Notes: generated by a model from the sequence alone, not told the origin. Shown: positions 1-7,336, counted from the stretch's first letter. The stretch is DNA of 9,681 bases from CAYRFU01 sp964423525 (GCA_964423525.1 CAYRFU010000277.1:1-9681), one strand, 5' to 3'. Made by a program: numbers and translations.

Positions 1-1434
1 GGAACCCACTGTGCCGGAACCATTGCCGGTGTTGGTAACAACGACCAGGGCGTGGTCGGGGTCAACTGGGAAGCCCGCGTGATGCCGGTCAAAATCTTTA
101 GTGACTCGGGCCGCACCAGTGCCGACGCGATCGTCCGAGGCGTGCTCTACGCGGCCGCCATGGGCGCCGACATCACCTCGAACTCCTGGGGTGGTGGACG
201 ACCCAACGAAGCCATCCGCGACGCTTTCGCTTCATCGCCAGCCCTCCACGTCTGCGCTGCTGGTAACAACGGCACCGACACTGATCGTCGCCCCTTCTAC
301 CCGATGGGTTATGACCTCGACAACATCGTGGCTGTTGCCGCTACCGACCACAACGACACCCGCGCGAGTTTCTCTAACTACGGCGCCACTTCAGTGGACG
401 TGTCCGCTCCCGGTAAAGACATTCTCTCGACCGTGATCAACGGCGAGTATGCCAGCTTCAGCGGAACCTCGATGGCTTGCCCTCACGTCACCGGCGTGGC
501 TGCTCTCATTATGACCGAGCACCCTGAACTGACCAACGAGCAGATCAAAGAGCGCCTCATCTATAGCTCCGACAAAGTGGAAGCTCTGGAAGGCGTGAGC
601 TTCAGTGGCGGTCGTGTCAACGCCGCTCGGGCCCTCGAAGTGGACGAGATTCCTCCGGCTGCTCCTAACGACTTCGGCGCTGCCGAAGTGAGCACCCGAG
701 GCTTGAGTCTCTCCTGGACGGCCACCGCTGATGACGGCTGGTGCGGCGACGCCGCTTCGGCCTTCGACGTGCGGATGTCGGACTCGGCCATCAACGCTGA
801 TTCCTTCGGCGAAGCAACCCGCTTGACCACCTCTTCGCCTGGCGCTACCGGCACCATCGAGAGCCTCAGCTACGACCTCATGCCTTCCTTGTCAGAGCGT
901 GAGCTTCACTTTGCGATGAAGGTGATCGACAACGTCGGGAACCGCAGCGAGATGCGGACCGCCACCGTCACCGTGCCGGCCGCTACCCTGGCTTTCGGAG
1001 ACAGCTTCGACGCCGAAGAGACGGCCTGGACCGCCGACGAGAACTGGGGCCGCGTTGAGGTTGAAGGCCGTGGGAAAGTGTGGAGTGACAGCCCCGACGG
1101 CGACTACGCCGACAGCTCGAACACCGCTCTGACCTCGCCTGCCTTCAGCCTGGCCGGAACCACCAACAACCTGTTGACCTTCGACGCTAACCTTGACTTC
1201 GCTTGGGGCGACAAGGCCATGGTTGAAGTGGCCGAGGTTCCCGCCGAAGGCGCCGAGCCCGTGTGGACCACCGTAACCACCCTGCCCCGCAGCGCCGACT
1301 GGGAACAGCAGGTCGTCGACCTCTCCGAGTTTGACGGCAAAGAGGTTCAACTTCGCTTCCGAGTCGAGACCAACGACCGCCGCACCGACGACGGCCTGAT
1401 GATCGACAACCTCCAGATCCTCGGCGACAGCTAA
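1..1434 (+). CDS. Subtilisin-like serine protease (S8), 5'-truncated, with C-terminal beta-sandwich domains
   Basis: The reading frame is open from base 1, so the gene begins outside the window; the first possible start inside it (GTG at 52) is not the real one. Seen: the catalytic His motif GTHCAGT at the very edge (His codon 7-9), the oxyanion-hole Asn in AAGNNG (codon 265-267), and the catalytic Ser in GTSMACPH (Ser codon 469-471). The catalytic Asp, any propeptide and the signal peptide lie upstream. After the protease domain (to about base 640) comes a fibronectin type III-like segment (about 650-980, with the typical VIDNVGNRSE ending), then a beta-rich domain (about 990-1425) like the MAM/jelly-roll domains of secreted peptidases such as immune inhibitor A. 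Family knowledge: such enzymes are exported endopeptidases, and the added domains usually serve substrate or surface binding. The exact role is inferred. The gene ends in TAA 19 nt before a strong terminator. Confidence 0.95.
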   Translation, partial: GTHCAGTIAGVGNNDQGVVGVNWEARVMPVKIFSDSGRTSADAIVRGVLYAAAMGADITSNSWGGGRPNEAIRDAFASSPALHVCAAGNNGTDTDRRPFYPMGYDLDNIVAVAATDHNDTRASFSNYGATSVDVSAPGKDILSTVINGEYASFSGTSMACPHVTGVAALIMTEHPELTNEQIKERLIYSSDKVEALEGVSFSGGRVNAARALEVDEIPPAAPNDFGAAEVSTRGLSLSWTATADDGWCGDAASAFDVRMSDSAINADSFGEATRLTTSSPGATGTIESLSYDLMPSLSERELHFAMKVIDNVGNRSEMRTATVTVPAATLAFGDSFDAEETAWTADENWGRVEVEGRGKVWSDSPDGDYADSSNTALTSPAFSLAGTTNNLLTFDANLDFAWGDKAMVEVAEVPAEGAEPVWTTVTTLPRSADWEQQVVDLSEFDGKEVQLRFRVETNDRRTDDGLMIDNLQILGDS

Positions 1435-1452
1435 GAGCCTGTTCTGGAATAG

Positions 1453-1490
1453 AAAAAGCCCCCGGTCTTGTTGGGCCGGGGGCTTTTTTT
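1453..1490. terminator. Intrinsic terminator, probably bidirectional
   Basis: An 8-bp perfect GC stem (GCCCCCGG at 1458-1465 with CCGGGGGC at 1476-1483) closes a 10-nt loop. Seven T follow on the plus strand, and five A precede it, giving five U on the minus transcript. It lies between two convergent genes, the protease (+) ending at 1434 and the repeat protein (-) ending at 1502, so it can serve both. Confidence 0.93.
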
Positions 1491-1501
1491 ATCGGTCTGA
1501 A

Positions 1502-2056
1502 TTATTTGGTTGCGCCGCCATCGTCGTTCTTGCCGCCGTCGTCGTCTGCTTGCTGACCCCCCTCCGGTCCTTTGCCGGCTTCGGCGGTCTGGGTATTACC
1601 CTCTTCTTCCCCACCCAGGCCTACGGCGTCGGCGACTTGACTGCCGATGTCTTTAGCGGCTTTTCCGAGGGAAGATAGGCCGCGTTCGACTTGGTTGTCG
1701 CCCCATTCGCCGCTGCCAACTCCGGTGGCCTCGGACAGGTCGCTCAGGCCGCGTTCGACTTGGTTGTCGCCCCATTCGCCGCTGCCAATTCCAGTTGCCT
1801 CCGTGAAGCCTCCCCAGGCTTCGTTCAAGCCCCCCAGCATACTGTCGAGGAAGCCACCTCCGGTGTCCTGACCGGTCGCTTCGGCTTCGGCTTGGGGGGA
1901 GACGACGGCGGCATCATTGGCTACCGGCGTTGGGGCTGGTTCTGACGGCTGTCCCGGGACGGCGGTGAAGGCGTTCCAAGCGGTGTCGAGGTCCACACCT
2001 CGTGGGGTGAAAACGTTAGCTCCTAGTACTTTGTTTGCGAAATTTCCTAAACTCAT
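1502..2056 (-). CDS. Repeat-containing acidic hypothetical protein (184 aa)
   Basis: I do not recognise a family. The start is ATG at 2054-2056, with a strong Shine-Dalgarno (AGGAGAGG, 2063-2070) 6 nt before it. The protein has a short helical N-terminus (MSLGNFANKVLG), a Pro/Ala-rich linker (about residues 33-62), a Gly-rich middle with two 23-residue tandem units carrying the identical core GSGEWGDNQVERGLS, and a strongly acidic, Gly/Asp-rich low-complexity tail (about 148-184). No signal peptide, membrane span or Cys is visible. It ends just before the bidirectional terminator, and an independent terminator (2161-2185) separates it from the upstream gene, so it is probably its own transcription unit. 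A structural or binding role is possible from the repeats, but no function can be named. Antisense open frames here are shadows. Confidence 0.8.
   Translation of the reverse strand: MSLGNFANKVLGANVFTPRGVDLDTAWNAFTAVPGQPSEPAPTPVANDAAVVSPQAEAEATGQDTGGGFLDSMLGGLNEAWGGFTEATGIGSGEWGDNQVERGLSDLSEATGVGSGEWGDNQVERGLSSLGKAAKDIGSQVADAVGLGGEEEGNTQTAEAGKGPEGGQQADDDGGKNDDGGATK
1677..1788 (-). repeat. Tandem 69-bp intragenic repeat (2 copies)
   Basis: Positions 1677-1719 (43 nt) are identical to 1746-1788, a period of 69 bp or 23 codons. The 26 bases after each identical block are partly diverged, with mostly conservative codon changes (ATGI versus ATGV). The near-perfect DNA identity suggests a recent duplication or ongoing repeat homogenisation inside the coding sequence. 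It is also a place where copy number could vary or an assembly could collapse. Confidence 0.9.
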
Positions 2057-2062
2057 GCGATA

Positions 2063-2116
2063 CCTCTCCTACCTGCTGCTTGCCCTTACTATAACTGGAA
2101 AATGTTTCCAAGATTT
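2063..2116 (-). promoter_or_regulatory. Promoter/operator region of the repeat-protein gene
   Basis: Reading the minus strand toward the ATG at 2056, there is a perfect palindrome TGGAAA-N3-TTTCCA (2096-2110), a -10-like TATAGT (2088-2093), and the Shine-Dalgarno AGGAGAGG (2063-2070). No good -35 hexamer sits 17 bp upstream of TATAGT; that position, 2111-2116, reads AAATCT. The palindrome fills the spacer where a regulator could act. The -10 call is tentative; the palindrome and the ribosome binding site are plain in the sequence. Confidence 0.5.
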
Positions 2117-2160
2117 AACGATTTTGTAACAGACTTTCGCCCCGATGGGCTGACTCAACG

Positions 2161-2185
2161 AAAACGGGAACCCGCAGGGCTCCCG
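2161..2185 (-). terminator. Intrinsic terminator downstream of the duplicated Gly/Ala-rich gene
   Basis: On the minus strand a 9-bp stem (CGGGAGCCC with GGGTTCCCG, one G-U pair) closes a TGC loop at 2165-2185. It is followed by TTTT (2164-2161) and then CGTT. It lies 27 nt after the TAA at 2212-2214 and would end the transcript running from 2680 or from further upstream. Confidence 0.8.
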
Positions 2186-2211
2186 AATCGGTGTTTCCTG
2201 AGACCGACTTC

Positions 2212-2680
2212 TTAGAAGATGTTGTTCCACTGGTTGCCGAGGGTGTCACCCGCGATCTCCACGTGGTTCTGCATGCCTTGACCATAGGCCGTGGCGGCAC
2301 CACCAACATCTCCGGTGGCCAACCCGGTAACGACGTTGCCGCTGGTTGTTAGGCTGTTTCCGACGTGGCGAGCGGCTCCGCGAACGGGTTCACCGACCAG
2401 CCCGACGGCTCCACCGAGAAACTCACGATGGCCTTCAGCCATCTGCTTGGCTCCTCCGACATACTCGCCGGGCAGACCGGCTAGGTGGCCGATCTGATTG
2501 CGGATGCCGTTGCCGTAGGCTTGAGGCGGCTCCTTTGAGGTCGCTTTCGGAAAGTTCGCTGAGAACTCGGCCGCTAGTTGCCAGGCCTTCGCCTGCTAAA
2601 GAGAGCACTGTGCGTGCGGGAGCGGTGGCGATGCGAGCGACTCCCTTGAGATTTTCGAATGCACCCGAGATGAGACCCAT
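2212..2680 (-). pseudogene. Gly/Ala-rich protein with two-fold internal duplication, split by a +1 frameshift
   Basis: Two overlapping minus frames are open: 2680-2435 (81 aa) and 2442-2212 (76 aa from ATG 2442). They read as one 155-aa protein if one extra T (about 2524 on the minus strand) is ignored. Frame 1 then runs to SDLKGAA and continues in frame 2 as QAYGNGIRNQ... The joined protein contains two modules that align by hand without gaps over 51 residues (11-61 and 88-138, 20 identical). They share LATSG/LTTSG, GAA and AYGxGxxN, and the alignment crosses the frameshift exactly (GAAQAYG versus GAATAYG). Start ATG 2680 has AAGGA about 7 nt upstream. No Cys or signal peptide is seen; the helices look Gly/Ala-rich and amphipathic. 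Function is unknown. Alternatives are a sequencing error, a true pseudogene, or two translated ORFs, since ATG 2442 has GGAGGAG at a good distance, although those codons also fit the continuous protein. The 96 bp up to the next gene hold no promoter I can recognise. Confidence 0.7.
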
Positions 2681-2776
2681 TGGTTGTTCCTTCTTTCTTT
2701 TGCGTGGTGGTGAGCTGTTAACAGGGTTCTCACGGATTCCATCAGGGTCGACTAGGGTTTGGATGTTGCCGATTTG

Positions 2777-3325
2777 TTAATTTTGTTGAAGCTCTTGAAA
2801 CCGTTGCCGGGCCAACTCGATGCTAAAGCAGAGATAATCATTGCCGTCGCGCACTTTTTCGAAGGCTGCTAAGAGTTCGTCCGGGTCTTCGGACTCGGTC
2901 TCGAAGAACTGCTCGAAGGCCTGACACCCCTCCTGAAACTGTTCCAGACTCTTCTTGATGAGGTAAGACATCTGAGAGGCATAGTCATCTTCTGGAGCCT
3001 GGCGAGCGTGACTGGCCAATAGAGCTTGCATGTCGGCTGCGTAAGTTTGTTCGAACTGATGAAAGTTGGTAGCCATTTGGTCGAGGTGGTCATAGGTCTC
3101 GTCCAAGAGTGGCTCGCCTTCTAATACGGCTTCGACCAGTTGGGCCAGAATGACGATCTGCTCGGTCTCGTAGTGGTGGCCAGGCTCCCGATAGGTGACG
3201 CCCTCCTGGATGCCTAGCGACTGAGGTACGGCTTGGGTTACTGGCTTCTGAGGCAACACAGCCTGGCACTTGTGGCAATAACGAGAGTCTTCCGGATTTT
3301 CGGCAGAGCAACGCACGCACAGCAT
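2777..3325 (-). CDS. Zinc-ribbon protein with long helical C-terminal region (182 aa)
   Basis: The N-terminus carries a treble-clef/zinc-ribbon signature: CVRC (Cys3, Cys6) and CHKC (Cys17, Cys20), separated by the typical NPEDSRY spacer. This is the arrangement of the small zinc-ribbon domains at the front of many bacterial regulatory or membrane-associated proteins. After a Pro/Gln linker, residues about 52-182 are rich in Glu, Gln, Leu and Phe and look all-helical, possibly coiled coil. There is no membrane span or signal peptide, so it is probably cytoplasmic. ATG 3325 has AGGAG directly abutting it, which is unusually close. No later start would keep the first Cys, and the frame stays open upstream, so the start is somewhat uncertain. 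It lies 34 nt after the stop of the 3360-3914 gene and is probably cotranscribed. Function is unknown; binding of protein or nucleic acid is the general expectation for such ribbons. Confidence 0.85.
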   Translation of the reverse strand: MLCVRCSAENPEDSRYCHKCQAVLPQKPVTQAVPQSLGIQEGVTYREPGHHYETEQIVILAQLVEAVLEGEPLLDETYDHLDQMATNFHQFEQTYAADMQALLASHARQAPEDDYASQMSYLIKKSLEQFQEGCQAFEQFFETESEDPDELLAAFEKVRDGNDYLCFSIELARQRFQELQQN

Positions 3326-3359
3326 CTCCTGCTGCTTCGGGCGCGGCTTGCTGCCCCCT

Positions 3360-3914
3360 TCACTCCTGATAAGGGAGGAAATAGCCGGTCAGCTCGACCC
3401 CCTCGTCATCCAGGCCAAGTTTTATTCTGCTTCTCTGTCCTTCCCCTAGCAAAGATTCGATTGCCAACGGGACCTTTTGATACAGATGGAGTTTCTTGAG
3501 GTCCTGAGTTAGGGCCCAGGTCGTCGTGGGCTCGCCGGTCAGTTGGGCTGCCACTTGCGACAGGGTTTCTCTAGCGATTTCGGTCCAGATGGTCGTTTGG
3601 ACAGGACATCCGAATCCGAAGCGGGCACTGTCGAACTTGACTGGTCCAGGCCTGGTCTGGTAGTCCACGAGGTCGGCTCTGGCCACGTCTTGCTCGGTGA
3701 GAAGGAGCTGTTCCTCGATGTTGGGTGGGGGCTTCAGGTCGATTTCTAGCGCGTGGGGCCTATCAAAACCTGGATGCTCTAGCCGGAGGCGCTCTTCTTT
3801 CCAGCGCAGCTTGATGGTTTCGACTTGTTGGAATCCCTGGCGAAGAAAGTCTATTCGTGTTTGCATAATACTTTTCTTGCGCGCCTCCATGAAATCAGCC
3901 TGAAAAGGTCCCAT
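3360..3914 (-). CDS. Hypothetical protein (up to 184 aa)
   Basis: I recognise no family. The product is soluble-looking: a charged helical N-terminus (about residues 18-48, rich in Arg, Lys, Glu and Gln), then a mixed alpha/beta region with no signal peptide or membrane span, and one Cys (CPVQTT). Three in-frame ATGs are candidates, at 3914, 3890 and 3866. None has a convincing Shine-Dalgarno at normal spacing. The farthest would place its start 24 nt from the divergent signal-peptidase start at 3939, leaving little room for two promoters, so the shorter versions (MEARKKS... or MQTRIDF...) are quite possible. The stop is TGA at 3360-3362. It is first in a probable operon with the zinc-ribbon gene. 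Confidence 0.78.
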   Translation of the reverse strand: MGPFQADFMEARKKSIMQTRIDFLRQGFQQVETIKLRWKEERLRLEHPGFDRPHALEIDLKPPPNIEEQLLLTEQDVARADLVDYQTRPGPVKFDSARFGFGCPVQTTIWTEIARETLSQVAAQLTGEPTTTWALTQDLKKLHLYQKVPLAIESLLGEGQRSRIKLGLDDEGVELTGYFLPYQE

Positions 3915-3938
3915 CTAAATGGAGTGGAACGCTTTGGT

Positions 3939-4703
3939 ATGGCAGAAGAAGACTCTTCGAGAGACCCCTGGTTGGCCGCTATCTTTTCTTTCTTTTGTCC
4001 TGGCCTCGGCCAGTTTTATAACGGGCGACCCTGGCTAGGCCTGATTTTGTATCTCTGCTTGAGCTTGGGACTCGTGAGTGTTTTTTGCTGGATTTCCCTG
4101 GCGGCTAAGTTTGGGGTGATAGCTGTCTACGGGGTGATGGTCGTCACCTTTTTGGCGGTCTTCGCCGTGGCTGTTCAAGCTTTTTGTGACGGTCGAGGTC
4201 AAGCCAGATTACCGACCCTGTTCTTTTTTTTGCTGCTGGGTGTTGATTTGTTCCCTCTACGACCGGGCTTGGTCGCTCTGCTCGACTCTACTTTCCTCCC
4301 GATGAGGAGCTTCTCGATTAGCTCGGCTTCGATGTCTCCCACTCTTCAGCAAGGCGACGTTGTCTTGGCTGATCTTACTCAACCCCTCCCGAGAGCGGGG
4401 GAGATTACGCTCCACGTTCGGGACGGTCAGACTTACGTTCACAGGGCTGTTGCTGTTGAAGGCCAGAAGGTGGAGATCGCTGACGGGCGTGTCCAAGTCG
4501 ACGGACAACTGGTCACGGGACCCTGGGCCGAGCCTCCCACCGGGACTTGGTCCATTGACGTTCCTAAGGGCCACTTCTTTGTTTTGGGTGACAATATTAA
4601 CAATGCCGCGGATTCTCGCTTCTTCGGTCCGGTCGCCTATGAGGACCTTTATGGAAAGGTGGTTCTTCGAATCTGGGGTTGCGAGCTCGGGACGGAGTTT
4701 TAA
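3939..4703 (+). CDS. lepB: Signal peptidase I homologue with N-terminal membrane domain; Ser-His instead of Ser-Lys
   Basis: Residues 1-120 (254 aa) form several hydrophobic spans, beginning with the GLGQFYNG motif typical of TM2-like small membrane domains. Residues about 125-250 are a peptidase S26 domain that would face the outside. Seen: the catalytic Ser motif SASMSPT (Ser131), box D as YVHRAVAVEGQKV, and box E as GDNINNAADSRFFG. By alignment to E. coli LepB (IKRAVGLPGDKV; GDNRDNSADSR), the general-base Lys145 is His168 and Ser278, which contacts that Lys, is Ala223; the Asp and Arg of DSR are kept. Ser-His dyads are known in the ER-type branch (e.g. SipW), but boxes D and E here are otherwise bacterial P-type. 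The enzyme may therefore be an active variant or a changed or inactive homologue. ATG 3939 gives a sensible N-terminus; GGAG lies 14 nt upstream, rather far. GTG 3924 is an in-frame alternative, and the frame is also open further upstream. Confidence 0.9.
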   Translation: MAEEDSSRDPWLAAIFSFFCPGLGQFYNGRPWLGLILYLCLSLGLVSVFCWISLAAKFGVIAVYGVMVVTFLAVFAVAVQAFCDGRGQARLPTLFFFLLLGVDLFPLRPGLVALLDSTFLPMRSFSISSASMSPTLQQGDVVLADLTQPLPRAGEITLHVRDGQTYVHRAVAVEGQKVEIADGRVQVDGQLVTGPWAEPPTGTWSIDVPKGHFFVLGDNINNAADSRFFGPVAYEDLYGKVVLRIWGCELGTEF

Positions 4704-4733
4704 GTTGGCTTGAACCTGGCCGGCCTGGCGGGG

Positions 4734-6635
4734 CTAATCCGCGACGGCGCCTTCGGTAAGGGGCTGAAGGTCGATGACCTGACCCTTTTGCTGACTCCAA
4801 CGAAGACCCACGGGGGTGCGCAATTGAGCCTCGTAAAGTTTGGTGTAGAGACCGTTTTTGGCTAGCAGGTTGTCGTGAGTGCCTTCTTCGACGATGCGGC
4901 CTTCGTCGAGCACGATGATGCGGTCGGCGTGACGGATGGTATTGAGGCGGTGAGCGATGACCAGGCAGGTCCGGCCCCGCATAATGCGCTCGATAGCCTC
5001 GGTGATCAAGTTCTCCGACTCCGTGTCAATGCCGGAGGTGAATTCATCAAGAATCAGGACTTTGGGCTCACGGAGAAGGGCGCGAGCGATAGCGATCCGT
5101 TGACGTTGGCCACCAGACAGACGGACTCCCCGCTCACCGATATCGGTCTCGTAGCCCTGGGGCATGCGCTCGATGAACTCGTCGGCATTAGCGATTTTGG
5201 CAGCTTCCACAATCTGGTCTCGACTATAGTCGGAGCGCCCGCAGGCGATATTGTCGGCGATGCTACCACCGAAGAGAACCGATTCCTGAATGACGGTGCC
5301 GATTTGAGTCCGCAAAGAACCGATGGTCACGTCCCGGATGTCGTGACCATCGATCGAGACGGACCCCGCCGTCACATCATAGAAGCGGGGCACCAGGTTG
5401 ACAAAGGTCGTCTTGCCGGCGCCGTTGGTGCCCACAATAGCGATCACCTCGCCGGGGGCGACGTCCAGGTTGACCCCTCGCAGAATCTCTTTCTCTTCCG
5501 TGTAGGCGAAGCGAACATCGCGAAAGGAAAGGGCTCCCTGGATTGGGGGGAGTTCGACAGCCTTGTCTTTCTCCACCACATCGGGAATCGTATCGAGGAC
5601 CGAGAAGACCCGCTGGCCGGCTACCGAGGACGCATAGAGACTGGAATAAAAACTTGAGACGACTGTGACAGGCTGAATGATCATAGCCATGAGAGCCCAG
5701 TATTCCACCATCGAAGCGAGGGTCGCGTCGCCTTGGAGAATGCGGGCCGTGCCGAAGTAGACGATGGCGATGATCCCGACCACGGAAAGGAATTCTACCA
5801 CGGGGGTTTGGGTGGCGGTGACCTGAACCAATTTCATCTGGGCTCGGAAGTTCTGATGATTCATCTCATCGTAGCGGTCGATCTCGAACTGCTCGCGGTG
5901 GTAGGCTTTGACCACCTTTTGGCTACTGGTATTCTCGATCATGATAGAGGAGAGGTCGGCCACCCGAGACTGCAAACGGTCCGTAATGACCCCCATCTTC
6001 TTGCCGAAACGACCGACGGCGATCCCGATCAGGGGGCTGAGAATCAAGACCAGAAACGTCATCTGGTAATCCATGTAGAACATAGCGGCTAAAGCCCCAA
6101 ACACTACCAGGAAGTTCTTGAGAAAATCGGCCAGGCTGTTGTAAATGACCGTGGCGGCCATGATGTCCGAGGTGGAGCGACTTTGAATCTCTCCCAAACG
6201 CATCGACTCGAAGAACTTGAGAGAAAGGGACTGAAGATGACCGAACACTTCGCTTCGGAGGTCGCGGATAGCCGATTGAGCGGCCAGGTCGGTCAGGTAT
6301 CGCTGGCAGAACCAGCCCACCCCTCGGCACACGATCAAAACCAGGAAGGCCATGACGATGAAGTTGAGCTTCGACCAGGGGTCGCTACCAGCCGCCTCCA
6401 ACCAGGAATCGGTGTTGACCACCGAACTGGTCGATTGAACCTGGGCGAGGTCGGCGGTCGATTCCACTTTGCCATCGGACATCAGGCCGAACAACCACCC
6501 GATCAGCTTGGCCTGGGCCAGTCGTGTGACGGCCACGAAGACCGTAAAGAAGATGGCCCCGGCTACGATTTTCCAATAAGGAGCGAGGTATCCGAAGATG
6601 CGTCGCTGGACGGCGAGCAGTTGTTGAAAAGACAT
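4734..6635 (-). CDS. ABC transporter, fused permease/ATPase half-transporter (MsbA/lipid-exporter type)
   Basis: The 633-residue half-transporter would work as a homodimer in the inner membrane. Residues about 20-345 form an exporter-type six-helix membrane domain. The loop after the first helix is extended (about 53-92, polar, Ser/Asp-rich). Residues about 368-600 are the nucleotide-binding domain: Walker A GTNGAGKTT (402-410), Q-loop Gln450, signature LSGGQ (506-510), Walker B VLILDE (526-531) and H-loop His562. All catalytic residues are intact, so it should hydrolyse ATP. The D-loop region reads EFTSGID rather than the usual EATSALD. The family exports lipids, peptides or drugs; the substrate cannot be told here. 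The start ATG 6635 has GAGGAG 10 nt upstream. The gene lies 53 bp downstream of the XAC2610-like gene on the same strand with no clear terminator between them, and converges on lepB with a 30-bp gap. Confidence 0.95.
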   Translation of the reverse strand: MSFQQLLAVQRRIFGYLAPYWKIVAGAIFFTVFVAVTRLAQAKLIGWLFGLMSDGKVESTADLAQVQSTSSVVNTDSWLEAAGSDPWSKLNFIVMAFLVLIVCRGVGWFCQRYLTDLAAQSAIRDLRSEVFGHLQSLSLKFFESMRLGEIQSRSTSDIMAATVIYNSLADFLKNFLVVFGALAAMFYMDYQMTFLVLILSPLIGIAVGRFGKKMGVITDRLQSRVADLSSIMIENTSSQKVVKAYHREQFEIDRYDEMNHQNFRAQMKLVQVTATQTPVVEFLSVVGIIAIVYFGTARILQGDATLASMVEYWALMAMIIQPVTVVSSFYSSLYASSVAGQRVFSVLDTIPDVVEKDKAVELPPIQGALSFRDVRFAYTEEKEILRGVNLDVAPGEVIAIVGTNGAGKTTFVNLVPRFYDVTAGSVSIDGHDIRDVTIGSLRTQIGTVIQESVLFGGSIADNIACGRSDYSRDQIVEAAKIANADEFIERMPQGYETDIGERGVRLSGGQRQRIAIARALLREPKVLILDEFTSGIDTESENLITEAIERIMRGRTCLVIAHRLNTIRHADRIIVLDEGRIVEEGTHDNLLAKNGLYTKLYEAQLRTPVGLRWSQQKGQVIDLQPLTEGAVAD

Positions 6636-6688
6636 TTTATGGGCGCTCCTCGCCTGTTTTACCAGTCCTGCCGGCTTTTGGCAAGCAA

Positions 6689-7285
6689 CTAATCCTTGAG
6701 GCGAGCCTGATGAACTTGAGTGAGGCGGCCGTGCTTGAGTTCATAGACGGTCAACTCATACTCACCGGGGGCGAAATATTTCTTGTCTTCTCGCTTGACT
6801 AGAACCGGTTGGTCTTTGCCGACTTTGAAGTATTCGGTGGAATACTCTGCCGCGTTCACCCGTTGATTGGATTTGAGCATTTTCTGCTCTGGCATGACCT
6901 CGGGTGAGAGAACTCGAGAGAGTTCGGGAGCCTCGACATAGAGTCGTTGGTCAGGGTCATAAACCCAGAAGAGATAGGGGACGTTGGCCCCGGCTGGTAG
7001 ATACTCCATCAAGCGCAGGTCGGCGTAACCATCGAAGTTGACGTCTTCCACAAAGAATCCAGCCTTCTTATCGGGGAGTCGAGCCTTGAAGCCCCTGATA
7101 AGCTGGACTCGATCGTGCCCGACCCGGACTTCAATGGAGTCGACCAGGAAGTTGCCGTCTTGGGATTTTCCGTCTAGAGTGAACAAGCGCTCGCCTAGAT
7201 CGGGGTGGATGGTGTAGCGGTAGTCGACCGTCTCAGCCAGGGCTGCCAGAGACAGGAGCACCAGCAAAAGGAGAATTCTTTTCAT
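6689..7285 (-). CDS. Exported XAC2610-like protein
   Basis: The 198-aa product starts with a clear Sec signal peptide (MKRILLLLVLLSLAALA, predicted cleavage after Ala17). The mature part has a Ca-binding-like loop, EDVNFDGYADL (Asp-x-Asn-x-Asp-Gly-x-x-Asp), followed by a PYLFWVYDPDQ...YVEAPELS segment. That layout matches my memory of the XAC2610-related family, whose Xanthomonas member is a periplasmic inhibitor of a T4SS lysozyme-type effector. Assignment to the fold is fairly likely; an immunity or inhibitor role here is inference, and no toxin gene lies next to it. The start ATG 7285 has AAGAG about 7 nt upstream. It is probably cotranscribed with the ABC exporter downstream and is divergent from msrA, with 51 bp between starts. 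Confidence 0.8.
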   Translation of the reverse strand: MKRILLLLVLLSLAALAETVDYRYTIHPDLGERLFTLDGKSQDGNFLVDSIEVRVGHDRVQLIRGFKARLPDKKAGFFVEDVNFDGYADLRLMEYLPAGANVPYLFWVYDPDQRLYVEAPELSRVLSPEVMPEQKMLKSNQRVNAAEYSTEYFKVGKDQPVLVKREDKKYFAPGEYELTVYELKHGRLTQVHQARLKD

Positions 7286-7336
7286 AGGCGCTCTTTTTAC
7301 CGAGGAGCCGAGCTTCCTGGGCGAGAATCTTTAAGT

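Noticed and set aside
892..1350. 152-aa minus-strand frame under the protease gene
   Set aside because: It is opposite the conserved C-terminal domains of the protease and has a Gly/Val-rich composition typical of an antisense shadow.
1677..1788. CRISPR-like array
   Set aside because: Only two copies, in frame within a coding sequence, with the interval fully explained as a protein repeat.
2346..2780. 144-aa plus-strand frame
   Set aside because: It is opposite the duplicated Gly/Ala-rich protein, whose internal repeat homology proves minus-strand coding.
4704..4733. GC-rich palindrome GGCCGGCC as a terminator between lepB and the ABC gene
   Set aside because: The stem is short and there is no T-tract on either strand.
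4875..5657. 260-aa open frame on the plus strand
   Set aside because: It is antisense to the ATPase domain of the ABC transporter, whose motifs are intact; it is a codon-bias shadow.
6183..6692. 169-aa open frame on the plus strand
   Set aside because: It is antisense to the ABC membrane domain and has no recognisable motif; shadow.
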